A stretch of DNA of 64,000 bases from Streptomyces glaucescens (GTDB taxonomy: Bacteria; Actinomycetota; Actinomycetes; Streptomycetales; Streptomycetaceae): positions 5,684,501 to 5,748,500 of the forward strand of contig NZ_CP009438.1 of the NCBI RefSeq assembly GCF_000761215.1, in the 5' to 3' direction. The translations under genes and the position numbers were made by a program. Shown piece after piece: positions 25,355 to 33,755 of this stretch. The notes below the pieces were generated by a model. The model saw nothing but the letters and a program-made list of their open reading frames with translations. It was not told the origin of the DNA and did no database searches. Every line of letters starts with the position of its first letter. The stretch's first letter is position 1.

Positions 25355-27136
25355 ATGACGAATCACGGCGAAACCACCGGTTCCTTCGGCAACGACGACA
25401 TCACGGGACAGGAGGGGCGGAAGGGTCAGAGTGCTCCCGACACCCGCAGCATCTCCGAACCCGCACCGAAACCCACGGCCGCCGCCGGCGCGGAGGTCCT
25501 CGACGGCCGGACCGGGACCCACCAGGTCACCTTGCGCACCCCGGCGGAACTCGCGGACGCCCTGCCGTACCTGCTCGGGTACCGGCCGGAGGACAGCATC
25601 GTGCTCGTCGCCCTGCACGACTGGGGCGGACGCGGCAGGTTCGGCGGCCGGGCCCGGCTCGGCATCCCCGCCAACCCCGACGACTGGGCGTCGGTGGCCG
25701 CGGAGCTGACCCGCGGCCTGATGACGGGCAGCGCCCGGCGGCGCGGCACCCCGGAGGGCGTGGTGGCCTACCTCTGCCAGGACCCGGGCGACGGCGAGAC
25801 GGCCCGGCAGGTCATGGAACGGCTGCGGCCGCTCGCCGACGAACTGCGGCACCGGTGCAGCAGGGCCGGCGCCCCGGTGGTCGAGGCGATCTGCATCTCC
25901 GGCGGACGCTTCTGGTCCTACTGCTGCGAGAGGAGGGGATGCTGCCCGGCCGACGGGGAGCCGATGGGACTGCCCGGCACCTCGGTCCTGGCAGCCGCCG
26001 CCACCTACGCCGGGATCCAGGTGCGGGGGACCCTGCGCGAACTGCGCGCCCGGCTGCTGCCGTGGGAGACCGCGGCCGCCCTGGAACAGGAGGTCGCCCT
26101 GGACACGGCCGGCATGGCGCTCGTGCCCAGGATCCTCGATGGTTCCGGCCGCGTCGACGTGGCCGAGGAGACGCTGGCACTGGCCCAGCGGCTCATCGGA
26201 CGGCTGGCCACGGCCCGGCCGGTGACCGGAACGCTGCAGGCGGACCTCCGTGACGACGAGCTGATCGACCACGAGGAGGCCGCCACGCTGATCCTCGGCC
26301 TGCAGGACCGCACGACCAGGGACCGCGCCGCGGAGTGGATGGAGGGTGACGAGGCCGGGCCCGCTCTCCGGCTGTGGCGGGCGCTGGCCCGCCGCTGCGT
26401 CGGGCCCTACACCGAGCACGCCGCGGCACCCCTGACCCTCGCCGGCTGGGTCGCCTGGTCGACGGGCGACGAGCTGGAGGCCCGCGAGGCCCTGGCCATG
26501 GCCCTGGGTGCGGACCCCGGCTACCTCTTCGCGCGCCTCCTCCACCAGGCGATCAACGAGGGCCTGGACCCGGAGTCGATCCGCCGCTGCCTGCGGGGGG
26601 AGCCGGAGGGCCGTACGACCCGGGCGCCCGGCACCGGACACGACCCGGTGGCGGCAGACGGCACCGCCTCCGGAGTCGCGGAAACGACCGGGAAGGCGGG
26701 GGTGAGGGAAGGGGCGGACGCGGGGGAGCGGCCCTCGGCCGCGGTACCGGACGACCCCCAGGAGCCCGGTGACGCCGCACCCACCGCGCCTGCCGCACCC
26801 ATCGCACCCACCGGGCTCACCGCGCCCGACGATCCCGCCGTGCTCGTTGAGCCCGACCGCGCCGGTGCCGGCGGCCACCCCGGACTCGTACCGGCGCCCG
26901 GAGCGTCCGCGCTCCGCCGCGCCCGGGCTCGGGCGCTGCCCTCGGGGGCGAAGGCGCCGAACACGACCGGCGCGGGCCCGCGGTCCCGGAAGAGGGCCGC
27001 CGGCACGCACCCGGGCGCGGGACGGCTCGGCGGAACCCGCCCGCGTTCCCCGAAGGGGTCCGCGCGGCGTGGCAGCCGCACGGAGGAACCGCGCTCGGGC
27101 TCCGGCACCGGCGGCGGTGCCCAGGAGGACAGGTGA
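25355..27136 (+). CDS. DUF4192 family protein
   Basis: 593 aa. Residues 60-400 match the actinobacterial DUF4192 pattern: LADALPYLLGYRPEDSIVLVALH, ISGGRFWSYCCERRGCCPADGEP (Cys-rich signature) and LAGWVAWSTGDELEAREALAMAL, with FARLLHQAINEGLDPESIR at the end. Function unknown across the family. From about residue 410 the protein becomes Ala/Pro/Gly/Arg-rich and basic at the very end, a disordered tail likely variable between species. The ribosome site before ATG 25355 is weak. Divergent from recQ with 167 bp between starts. Confidence 0.85.
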   Translation: MTNHGETTGSFGNDDITGQEGRKGQSAPDTRSISEPAPKPTAAAGAEVLDGRTGTHQVTLRTPAELADALPYLLGYRPEDSIVLVALHDWGGRGRFGGRARLGIPANPDDWASVAAELTRGLMTGSARRRGTPEGVVAYLCQDPGDGETARQVMERLRPLADELRHRCSRAGAPVVEAICISGGRFWSYCCERRGCCPADGEPMGLPGTSVLAAAATYAGIQVRGTLRELRARLLPWETAAALEQEVALDTAGMALVPRILDGSGRVDVAEETLALAQRLIGRLATARPVTGTLQADLRDDELIDHEEAATLILGLQDRTTRDRAAEWMEGDEAGPALRLWRALARRCVGPYTEHAAAPLTLAGWVAWSTGDELEAREALAMALGADPGYLFARLLHQAINEGLDPESIRRCLRGEPEGRTTRAPGTGHDPVAADGTASGVAETTGKAGVREGADAGERPSAAVPDDPQEPGDAAPTAPAAPIAPTGLTAPDDPAVLVEPDRAGAGGHPGLVPAPGASALRRARARALPSGAKAPNTTGAGPRSRKRAAGTHPGAGRLGGTRPRSPKGSARRGSRTEEPRSGSGTGGGAQEDR

Positions 27137-27377
27137 GCGTCCACTGAGGGGCCGGCGTCACCTGAATGGCGGAACACCTGGACGGGACGCCCGGGCCGGA
27201 CGAGTTGCCGTACCTTCCCGGTCCTGGCGGACGCGCTTGCCGCAGCCCTCCGGTCCTGACGGGCGTCCTCTCGTCGGCTCGGCACAGCGGCAACGGGGCG
27301 GCGCGCCAAGGGCCGCCGCCCGGAGGCATCCGGGAGGCGGGCAGGCCAGGGGTGCGGCCGGGCGAAGGGAGTGTTTA

Positions 27378-27399
27378 TCGTCAGGCAGACGACTATGAT
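27378..27399 (+). promoter_or_regulatory. Candidate operator and -10 of the Nudix regulator
   Basis: TCGTC (27378-27382), five bases, then GACGA (27388-27392) form an inverted repeat. It abuts TATGAT (27394-27399), a good -10 placed 7 bases before the ATG. The arrangement suggests autoregulation by the encoded NrtR-like protein; binding is inferred. Confidence 0.45.
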
Positions 27400-27405
27400 C
27401 GCGGC

Positions 27406-28164
27406 ATGCCCTACGACCCGTCAGCCTTTCCGCCCTTCGCCGTCACCGTGGACCTGGTCGTGCTGACCGTGCGCCGCCATGCCCTGTGCGCGCTGGCGGT
27501 ACGCAGGGGCGAGCCGCCCTTCCAGGGGCGCTGGGCGCTGCCCGGGGGGTTCGTGCGGGCCGACGAGGACCTGGCGCAGGCGGCGGCACGCGAACTGGCG
27601 GAGGAGACGGGACTGCGGGTCCACGACCCCGCCGTTCCGGCCCAGGACAACGGTGCCCACCTGGAGCAGCTCGCGACCTACGGCGACCCCAAGCGCGACC
27701 CCCGGATGCGGGTGGTGAGCGTCGCCCACCTCGCTCTCGCCCCCGACCTGCCCGCACCGCGCGCCGGCGGTGACGCCAGCAACGCCCGCTGGGCGCCGGT
27801 CGAGGAACTGCTCCAGCAGAACGGGTACGGCCGCGACGGCGAGCCCCTGGCCCCGCTCGCCTTCGATCACGCGCAGATCCTCGCCGACGGAGTGGAGCGC
27901 GCTCGCTCCAAGATTGAGTACTCCTCGCTGGCCACGGCGTTCTGCCCACCCGAGTTCACCGTCGGAGAGCTGCGCCGGGTCTACGAGGCGGTCTGGGGCG
28001 TGGCCCTCGACCCGCGCAACTTCCATCGCAAGGTGACGGGCACCCCGGGCTTCCTCGTCCCCACCGGCGGCACGACCACCCGCCAGGGCGGACGTCCCGC
28101 CCAGCTCTTCCGCGCCGGCGGTGCCACGCTCCTCAACCCCCCGATGCTGCGGCCCGAGGTGTGA
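27406..28164 (+). CDS. Nudix hydrolase with C-terminal winged helix, NrtR-like
   Basis: 252 aa. The N-terminal Nudix domain holds a complete signature (GGFVRADEDLAQAAARELAE continuing into ETGL, near residues 46-69), so it may still hydrolyse nucleoside diphosphates. The C-terminal 75 residues (FTVGELRRVYEAVWG, then NFHRKVTGTPGFL) match the winged helix of NrtR, the ADP-ribose-sensing regulator of NAD metabolism. Classical NrtR proteins usually have degenerate Nudix boxes. TATGAT lies 7 bases before ATG 27406 and no ribosome site is present, so leaderless translation is likely. The target genes are not in view. Confidence 0.8.
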   Translation: MPYDPSAFPPFAVTVDLVVLTVRRHALCALAVRRGEPPFQGRWALPGGFVRADEDLAQAAARELAEETGLRVHDPAVPAQDNGAHLEQLATYGDPKRDPRMRVVSVAHLALAPDLPAPRAGGDASNARWAPVEELLQQNGYGRDGEPLAPLAFDHAQILADGVERARSKIEYSSLATAFCPPEFTVGELRRVYEAVWGVALDPRNFHRKVTGTPGFLVPTGGTTTRQGGRPAQLFRAGGATLLNPPMLRPEV

Positions 28165-28196
28165 CCGGCCCGCACCGCCGACAGTGAGCCGGGCTC

Positions 28197-28220
28197 GCCC
28201 GTTCCGGCCTCCGAACGGGC
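28197..28220 (+). terminator. Hairpin after the Nudix regulator
   Basis: GCCCGTTC (28197-28204) pairs with GAACGGGC (28213-28220) over an 8-nt loop, 33 bp after the stop. Confidence 0.65.
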
Positions 28221-28266
28221 CGTGCGATGCCCGGAAAACCGTATATAGCACGCTAAATTGCTGCGG

Positions 28267-30564
28267 GTGATCCAGGCCTTCGGACTGACCAGCAACCCCC
28301 GCAAGGATCTTCCGCCCGCCGTCGACGACGTCTCCTTCGACGCGCGCGCGGGACACGTCACCGCGCTCCTCGGTGCCGCCGGTGCGGGCAAGACGACGGT
28401 GCTCAGGCTCATGCTCGAACTCCAACAGGGCCGTGGCCTCACGCACTTCCGAGGGCGCCCGCTGCACCGCATCGCCCACCCCTCGCGCGAAGTCGGCGTT
28501 CTGCTCGGTGATGTTCCCGGCCACCCCGGGCGCACCGTCCGAGGTCACCTGCGCATGCTGTGCGCAGCCGCCGGAGTCCCGGTCCGGCGGGCGGACGAAG
28601 TCCTCGAAGCGGCCGGCATCGTCAGCCTGCGGGAGGAACGACTCGGCACCCTCTCCCGTGGCATGGACCGCCGCCTCGGGCTGGCCTGCGCGCTGCTCGC
28701 CGACCCGCACACCCTCGTGCTCGACGACCCCGCCGCAGGGCTCTCCGCCGGGGAGGGCCGCTGGCTGCACGGCATGCTGCGCGCCCACGCCGCACACGGC
28801 GGCACCGTTCTGGTCAGCACCGCCGACCCCAAGGAGGCCGCACGTATCGCGGACCGGGTCGTGACGCTGGACGGAGGCAGGGTCGTCGCCGACCAGGCGG
28901 CGGCGGACTTCGCCCGCACCCGGCTGCGTCCGCGGGTCGTCGTCCGCACCCCGCACGCGGCCCGCCTCTCCGCCGTCCTCACCAAGGAGGCGCGCACCGG
29001 GCAGCGCTCGATCGAAGTCGCGCGGGAGGGCGGCAACCGCCTGTACGTCTACGGCAGTACCTGCGCCGCCGTCGGCGACGCCGCGTTCCGGCACGGCATC
29101 CTCGTGCACCAACTCGCCGACGAAGTAGGCGACATGGGGCCAGGAGCGGGGGACGAGACACCCCCACCTGTACCGGGTGCCGTGGAAGGACGGCTCACGG
29201 CGGGAAGCCGCGAGGGCTCCGGTGGCACCGGTCTGCCGGGCCCGTCCCCGGCCCGTACCGGAACGGTCACCGAGGCGGGAACCGACGAGGAAGCCGACAC
29301 AGAGGTGGAGACCGACACCGAGGCGAGAACCGACACAGAGGTGGAGGCCGGCGCGGCAGCGGAGACCGACACCGGCACGGAGACCGACACCGGCACGGAG
29401 ACCGACACCGGCACGGAGACCGACACCGGCACGAAAACCGACACCGGCACGAAAACCGACGCCGGCACGGAGACCGGAGTCGAGGCGGAGGCGGTGGAGG
29501 CCGGCATCGACACGGGGACCGGCGCCGGATCCGAGGTCCAGCCCCGGCCCGACGCCTCACGGGCTGCGGTCCCCGGCCCGGCGGAACCTGCGGAAGCCCT
29601 CTCGGTGCCGCCCGAGCCGACCCGGCCGGGCACGGAGTCCGCCCCGCCTGCCCTGCTCCCCGCCCAGGTCTCCTCCCCCGGCCCCGCCTCGGTTGCCGCG
29701 CCTTCCCACGCCACCGGTTCCCGCACCCTTCCGCCCCCCGGCCACCTCACCGAGCCGCTGCCCGGCCTCCCGCCCCCCATTTCGGTCCGCCCCGCTCCCA
29801 GCCCGCTGCGCCCGCTGCGCTACGAGCTGCGCCGGGCGACCGGAGTCGGGACCGGGTTCCTCACCGGGGCCGTGGTGCTGGTGGTCTCGGCGCTCACCGC
29901 GGTCGTCGTGGCCCGTATCGGGCACACTCCGCAGGCGCGGCTGCTCGCCGCGTGGCCCCGGGAGCTGCCGCTGCCGCCCGCGGCGCTCGGCGCCGGGCTG
30001 CTGGGCGCGCTGGCCTTCGGGGACGAGTTCCGCCACCCGGCTCTGGCGGCGGACCGCGGCACGGTGCCCCGTCGGCTGGGGCTGCTCGCCGCCAAGCTGC
30101 TGGTCTCCGCGGTCACCGGCCTGGTCCTCGCCGTGCTGACCGTGGGCTGCGACGCCGAGGTGCTTTATCTGCTGTACGGACGGGAACTCGTACGGGTTCC
30201 CGCGGAGTGGCTGTCGCTGGCGGTGAGTTGGATCGCGCTGGTGGTCGGCTGCGCCTGGGCCGGGGTGCTGGCCGCCGGGGTGTTCCGGTCCACCGCGGGC
30301 GGGCTCGCGACGGTGGTGGCCGTGCCGGTGGTCGTCGTACCGCTGCTGCAGAAGCTCCTGGCCGGCCCGCCCGTGTGGAGCGCGGCGGGCTTCCCGCTGC
30401 GGCTGCGCGAGGTGCTGCTGTCGCAGTGGCCCTTCGGCGGTGAGCGCTATGTGGCGGCCGTGGCGCGTGTGATCGGCCAACCCGTCGGCACCGCCCTGAC
30501 GTTGTCGCTGGCCACACTGCTCTGCGCGTACGTGGTCACGACGCTGCGGCGCAGGGTCGGGTGA
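28267..30564 (+). CDS. ABC transporter, ATPase and membrane domain in one chain
   Basis: 765 aa from GTG 28267. Residues 1-230 are an ABC ATPase: Walker A GAAGAGKTTV, a signature-like LSRGMDRRLGLA in place of canonical LSGGQ, and Walker B HTLVLDDP. A long linker (about 285-510) is Thr/Glu/Gly/Pro-rich and includes six tandem TDTGTE-like repeats. The C-terminal 250 residues contain about five or six hydrophobic segments (FLTGAVVLVVSALTAVVVA, LGLLAAKLLVSAVTGLVLAV, SLAVSWIALVVGCAWAGVLA). TAAATT lies 7 bases before the GTG, suggesting a leaderless message; a TTG three codons earlier is possible. The substrate is unknown. Located just upstream of whiH. Confidence 0.8.
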   Translation: MIQAFGLTSNPRKDLPPAVDDVSFDARAGHVTALLGAAGAGKTTVLRLMLELQQGRGLTHFRGRPLHRIAHPSREVGVLLGDVPGHPGRTVRGHLRMLCAAAGVPVRRADEVLEAAGIVSLREERLGTLSRGMDRRLGLACALLADPHTLVLDDPAAGLSAGEGRWLHGMLRAHAAHGGTVLVSTADPKEAARIADRVVTLDGGRVVADQAAADFARTRLRPRVVVRTPHAARLSAVLTKEARTGQRSIEVAREGGNRLYVYGSTCAAVGDAAFRHGILVHQLADEVGDMGPGAGDETPPPVPGAVEGRLTAGSREGSGGTGLPGPSPARTGTVTEAGTDEEADTEVETDTEARTDTEVEAGAAAETDTGTETDTGTETDTGTETDTGTKTDTGTKTDAGTETGVEAEAVEAGIDTGTGAGSEVQPRPDASRAAVPGPAEPAEALSVPPEPTRPGTESAPPALLPAQVSSPGPASVAAPSHATGSRTLPPPGHLTEPLPGLPPPISVRPAPSPLRPLRYELRRATGVGTGFLTGAVVLVVSALTAVVVARIGHTPQARLLAAWPRELPLPPAALGAGLLGALAFGDEFRHPALAADRGTVPRRLGLLAAKLLVSAVTGLVLAVLTVGCDAEVLYLLYGRELVRVPAEWLSLAVSWIALVVGCAWAGVLAAGVFRSTAGGLATVVAVPVVVVPLLQKLLAGPPVWSAAGFPLRLREVLLSQWPFGGERYVAAVARVIGQPVGTALTLSLATLLCAYVVTTLRRRVG
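29365..29472 (+). repeat. Six tandem 18-bp repeats in the ABC gene
   Basis: Units of ACCGACACCGGCACGGAG, with two carrying AAA at the end, encode TDTGTE three times, TDTGTK twice and TDAGTE once. They are near identical at DNA level, so copy number probably varies between strains. Confidence 0.9.
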
Positions 30565-30626
30565 CAACCGTCCGCACTCATCCGGTCCGGGTCGGGCACA
30601 ACTCCCTCACGATGCGCCCATTTCCT

Positions 30627-30634
30627 TCCGATAA
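30627..30634 (+). promoter_or_regulatory. Probable sigma-WhiG -10 element of whiH
   Basis: TCCGATAA fits the WhiG/FliA-type -10 (GCCGATAA) at 7 of 8 bases, about 92 bp before the start. The -35 (TAAA) is not clear. whiH of S. coelicolor is known to depend on sigma-WhiG. Confidence 0.65.
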
Positions 30635-30726
30635 GGCGTCAATTGCGGCGCAGTGAGCGATCACCCTTTCGTGTGCTTTTCACCAAAGACCTCAAGGGAG
30701 TTGAAGGCGACGCCGACAAAGGATGC

Positions 30727-31614
30727 GTGAGTACCCTTGCGCACACCATGATGACCGCCGCCCGCGCCGCAGACTCCGGCCTCGCCGGCCAGGGCGAACT
30801 CGACCGCTACCCCTTCGCGGAGGCCGCCCCCGCGGACCGCGTCGGGGTCCCCGCCTGGGAGGGCGCGGACCCCGAGCTGGGCCGGGTGGGCCGGCGGGCC
30901 GCGGGCAGCCGTGGCCGCGGCCTGCACGGCCAACTCGTCCAGCAGCTCGGACAGATGATCGTCTCCGGCGACCTCGGTGCCGACCGTCCGCTGGTCCCGG
31001 AGGAGATCGGCCAGCGCTTCGAGGTGTCCCGGACCGTCGTCCGCGAGTCGCTGCGCGTCCTGGAGGCCAAGGGCCTGGTCAGTGCCCGGCCGAACGTCGG
31101 TACGCGGGTGCGCCCCGTCAGCGACTGGAACCTGCTCGACCCGGACATCATCGAGTGGCGGGCCTTCGGCCCCCAGCGGGACGACCAGCGCCGCGAGCTG
31201 AGCGAGCTGCGGTGGACGATCGAGCCGCTGGCCGCGCGGCTGGCCGCCGGCCACGGCCGTGAGGACGTCCAGCAGCGGCTGTCCGACATGGTCGAGATCA
31301 TGGGGCACGCCATGGGGCAGGGCGACGCGCTCACCTTCTCCCGCGCGGACACCGAGTTCCACTCGCTGCTCATCCAGATCGCCGGCAACCGCATGCTGGA
31401 GCACCTCTCCGGCATCGTCTCGGCGGCGCTCCAGGTCTCCGGCGGCCCGGTCACGGGCTGTGACCGGCCGAACGAGGCGACGCTGGTGCACCACGGCCGG
31501 ATCGTCGACGCGCTCGCCGCGGGGGACGGCGCGGCGGCCGAGGAGGCCATGCGGCAGCTCCTCACCGTCCACCCCGAGGTGGAGCGCGTCGTTCCCGCGC
31601 CGCGCGAGCACTGA
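30727..31614 (+). CDS. whiH: Sporulation regulator WhiH (GntR family)
   Basis: 295 aa from GTG 30727, the length I recall for S. coelicolor WhiH. A winged helix of the GntR type (GRGLHGQLVQQLGQMIVSGDL, RFEVSRTVVRESLRVLEAKGLV, near residues 60-125) is followed by a FadR-like all-helical ligand domain with metal-site residues (DTEFHSLLIQIAGNRML, LVHHGRIVDAL). WhiH acts in aerial hyphae for sporulation septation and represses its own gene. AAAGGA is 3 nt before the GTG; ATGs at 30748 and 30751 are alternatives without a ribosome site. Identity is strongly supported by hrdB lying directly downstream. Confidence 0.93.
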   Translation: MSTLAHTMMTAARAADSGLAGQGELDRYPFAEAAPADRVGVPAWEGADPELGRVGRRAAGSRGRGLHGQLVQQLGQMIVSGDLGADRPLVPEEIGQRFEVSRTVVRESLRVLEAKGLVSARPNVGTRVRPVSDWNLLDPDIIEWRAFGPQRDDQRRELSELRWTIEPLAARLAAGHGREDVQQRLSDMVEIMGHAMGQGDALTFSRADTEFHSLLIQIAGNRMLEHLSGIVSAALQVSGGPVTGCDRPNEATLVHHGRIVDALAAGDGAAAEEAMRQLLTVHPEVERVVPAPREH

Positions 31615-31621
31615 GCGGAAA

Positions 31622-31642
31622 CCCCGGACGTCGCGGCCGGGG
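31622..31642 (+). terminator. Weak hairpin after whiH
   Basis: CCCCGG (31622-31627) and CCGGGG (31637-31642), 8 bp after the whiH stop. The stem is short, so this is a modest candidate. Confidence 0.4.
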
Positions 31643-31820
31643 GGCTACCTCTTCCTCCACCCCGCGGCATCGCCTCGGTCCGGCGAGCCGTCTCCGTCGG
31701 ACCCCGCAGGATCCACCGGCCTGCCGGGTCCGGCGTGGCGACGGACACCCAGGCGACATCGCCCGGACCGCGCATGACCTCGTATGTCCGTATCCGAACG
31801 TCTTTGAGTGCTTACGGGGT

Positions 31821-31850
31821 GTGACTCGGGCCACGCAGATTGGGCGTAAC
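31821..31850 (+). promoter_or_regulatory. Candidate ECF-type (ShbA-like) promoter of hrdB
   Basis: GTGACT (31821-31826) and CGTAAC (31845-31850) are separated by 18 bases. I recall that hrdB in other streptomycetes is read mainly by the ECF sigma factor ShbA from a promoter of similar look. Assigned by resemblance only. Confidence 0.45.
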
Positions 31851-32035
31851 GCTCGTGGAAACAGCGCGATGACCTAAGAGGTGACAGCCGCGGAGGGAAT
31901 ACGGACGCCGTTCAAGGCGCTGTGCATCTTCCCGGCCCCCGCCCGCGCCGTCGGCCCATCCCCAAGCCGGCGGTCGGCTCTCGTCCTCCGTGGACGGGGC
32001 CGGAAGTCGTTTTCCAACGTTCCGAGAGGTTGTTC

Positions 32036-33574
32036 GTGTCGGCCAGCACATCCCGTACGCTCCCGCCGGAGATCGCCGAGTCCGTCTCTGTCATGGCGCT
32101 CATTGAGCGGGGAAAGGCTGAGGGGCAGATCGCCGGCGACGACGTGCGTCGGGCCTTCGAAGCTGACCAGATTCCGGCCACTCAGTGGAAGAACGTACTG
32201 CGCAGCCTCAATCAGATCCTCGAGGAAGAGGGTGTGACGCTGATGGTCAGTGCCGCGGAACCCAAGCGCACCCGAAAGAGCGTCGCAGCGAAGAGCCCGG
32301 CCAAGCGCACCGCCACCAAGGCGGTCGCGGCGAAGACGGTGACCACTCGCAAGGCCACCGCCACCTCGCCCGCGCCGGCCGCGCCCGTCGACCCCGCCGT
32401 CGAGCCCACCGAGGAAGCCGCGCCCGCGAAGAAGGCCGCTGCCAAGAAGACGACCGCCAAGAAGGCGGTCGCCAAGAAGGCCACCGCCAAGAAGACGGCG
32501 GCCAAGAAGACCGGCGCCAAGAAGGACGACGTCGAGCTGCTCGACGAGGAGGTCCTGGAGGACACCAAGGTCGCCGACGAGCCCGAGGGAGCCGAGAGCG
32601 CCGGCTTCGTGCTGTCCGACGAGGACGAGGACGACGCCCCCGCGCAGCAGGTCGCCGCGGCCGGCGCCACCGCCGACCCGGTCAAGGACTACCTCAAGCA
32701 GATCGGCAAGGTCCCCCTGCTCAACGCCGAGCAGGAGGTCGAGCTGGCCAAGCGCATCGAGGCGGGCCTGTTCGCCGAGGACAAGCTGGCCAACGCCGAC
32801 AAGCTCGCGCCGAAGCTCAAGCGCGAGCTGGAGATCATCGCCGAGGACGGCCGCCGCGCCAAGAACCACCTGCTGGAGGCCAACCTCCGCCTCGTGGTCT
32901 CCCTGGCCAAGCGCTACACCGGCCGCGGCATGCTCTTCCTGGACCTGATCCAGGAAGGCAACCTCGGTCTGATCCGCGCGGTCGAGAAGTTCGACTACAC
33001 CAAGGGCTACAAGTTCTCCACGTACGCCACCTGGTGGATCCGGCAGGCGATCACCCGTGCCATGGCCGACCAGGCCCGCACCATCCGTATCCCGGTGCAC
33101 ATGGTCGAGGTCATCAACAAGCTCGCGCGCGTCCAGCGCCAGATGCTCCAGGACCTGGGCCGCGAGCCCACCCCGGAGGAGCTGGCCAAGGAACTCGACA
33201 TGACCCCCGAGAAGGTCATCGAGGTCCAGAAGTACGGCCGCGAGCCCATCTCGCTGCACACCCCGCTCGGCGAGGACGGCGACAGCGAGTTCGGTGACCT
33301 CATCGAGGACTCCGAGGCCGTGGTCCCGGCCGACGCGGTCAGCTTCACGCTCCTCCAGGAGCAGCTGCACTCGGTCCTGGACACCCTGTCCGAGCGTGAG
33401 GCGGGCGTCGTGTCCATGCGCTTCGGGCTCACCGACGGCCAGCCGAAGACCCTCGACGAGATCGGCAAGGTGTACGGCGTCACGCGTGAGCGCATCCGCC
33501 AGATCGAGTCGAAGACCATGTCGAAGCTGCGCCACCCGTCGCGCTCGCAGGTCCTGCGCGACTACCTCGACTAG
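32036..33574 (+). CDS. hrdB: Principal RNA polymerase sigma factor HrdB
   Basis: 512 aa, the essential vegetative sigma-70. The N-terminus (MALIERGKAEGQIAGDDVRRAFE, in part) is followed by a Lys/Ala-rich segment with many AKK repeats (about 75-160) and an acidic patch (LSDEDEDDAPA). The sigma core then follows: region 1.2 DPVKDYLKQIGKVPLL, region 2 FLDLIQEGNLGLIRAVEKFD and YKFSTYATWWIRQAITRAM, region 3, and region 4 EIGKVYGVTRERIRQIESKT. GTG 32036 has GAGAGG 6 nt upstream. C-terminal two thirds essentially match my memory of S. coelicolor HrdB; the AKK segment is the variable part. Confidence 0.98.
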   Translation: MSASTSRTLPPEIAESVSVMALIERGKAEGQIAGDDVRRAFEADQIPATQWKNVLRSLNQILEEEGVTLMVSAAEPKRTRKSVAAKSPAKRTATKAVAAKTVTTRKATATSPAPAAPVDPAVEPTEEAAPAKKAAAKKTTAKKAVAKKATAKKTAAKKTGAKKDDVELLDEEVLEDTKVADEPEGAESAGFVLSDEDEDDAPAQQVAAAGATADPVKDYLKQIGKVPLLNAEQEVELAKRIEAGLFAEDKLANADKLAPKLKRELEIIAEDGRRAKNHLLEANLRLVVSLAKRYTGRGMLFLDLIQEGNLGLIRAVEKFDYTKGYKFSTYATWWIRQAITRAMADQARTIRIPVHMVEVINKLARVQRQMLQDLGREPTPEELAKELDMTPEKVIEVQKYGREPISLHTPLGEDGDSEFGDLIEDSEAVVPADAVSFTLLQEQLHSVLDTLSEREAGVVSMRFGLTDGQPKTLDEIGKVYGVTRERIRQIESKTMSKLRHPSRSQVLRDYLD

Positions 33575-33624
33575 GTCGCGTCCCGACCGGGCCGTACCCC
33601 GCCCGGTCGCGGCGGTACGACGTC

Positions 33625-33660
33625 GAAGGCCCGGCACCGCGGAAGCGGTGCCGGGCCTTC
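33625..33660 (+). terminator. hrdB terminator
   Basis: Perfect 16-bp stem, GAAGGCCCGGCACCGC (33625-33640) with its complement at 33645-33660, GGAA tetraloop, 50 bp after the stop. Confidence 0.92.
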
Positions 33661-33755
33661 GTGCCGCGCGGGCGCGGCGGCCGGGAGCGGGTGCGGGGCA
33701 CGGTGCTCTGAACCACGCTGGGGAGTCCAACAACGCCCCAGAGTGAGGAGTGCGC

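Larger units (their letters stand above)
31615..32035 (+). other. hrdB upstream region, 421 bp
   Basis: Non-coding. Contains the putative ECF-type promoter at 31821-31850 and a leader of roughly 180 nt before the hrdB GTG. I see no other gene. Confidence 0.6.

Noticed and set aside
28258..28266. TTG start for the ABC gene
   Set aside because: GTG 28267 lies at the expected distance from TAAATT, while the TTG overlaps that motif.
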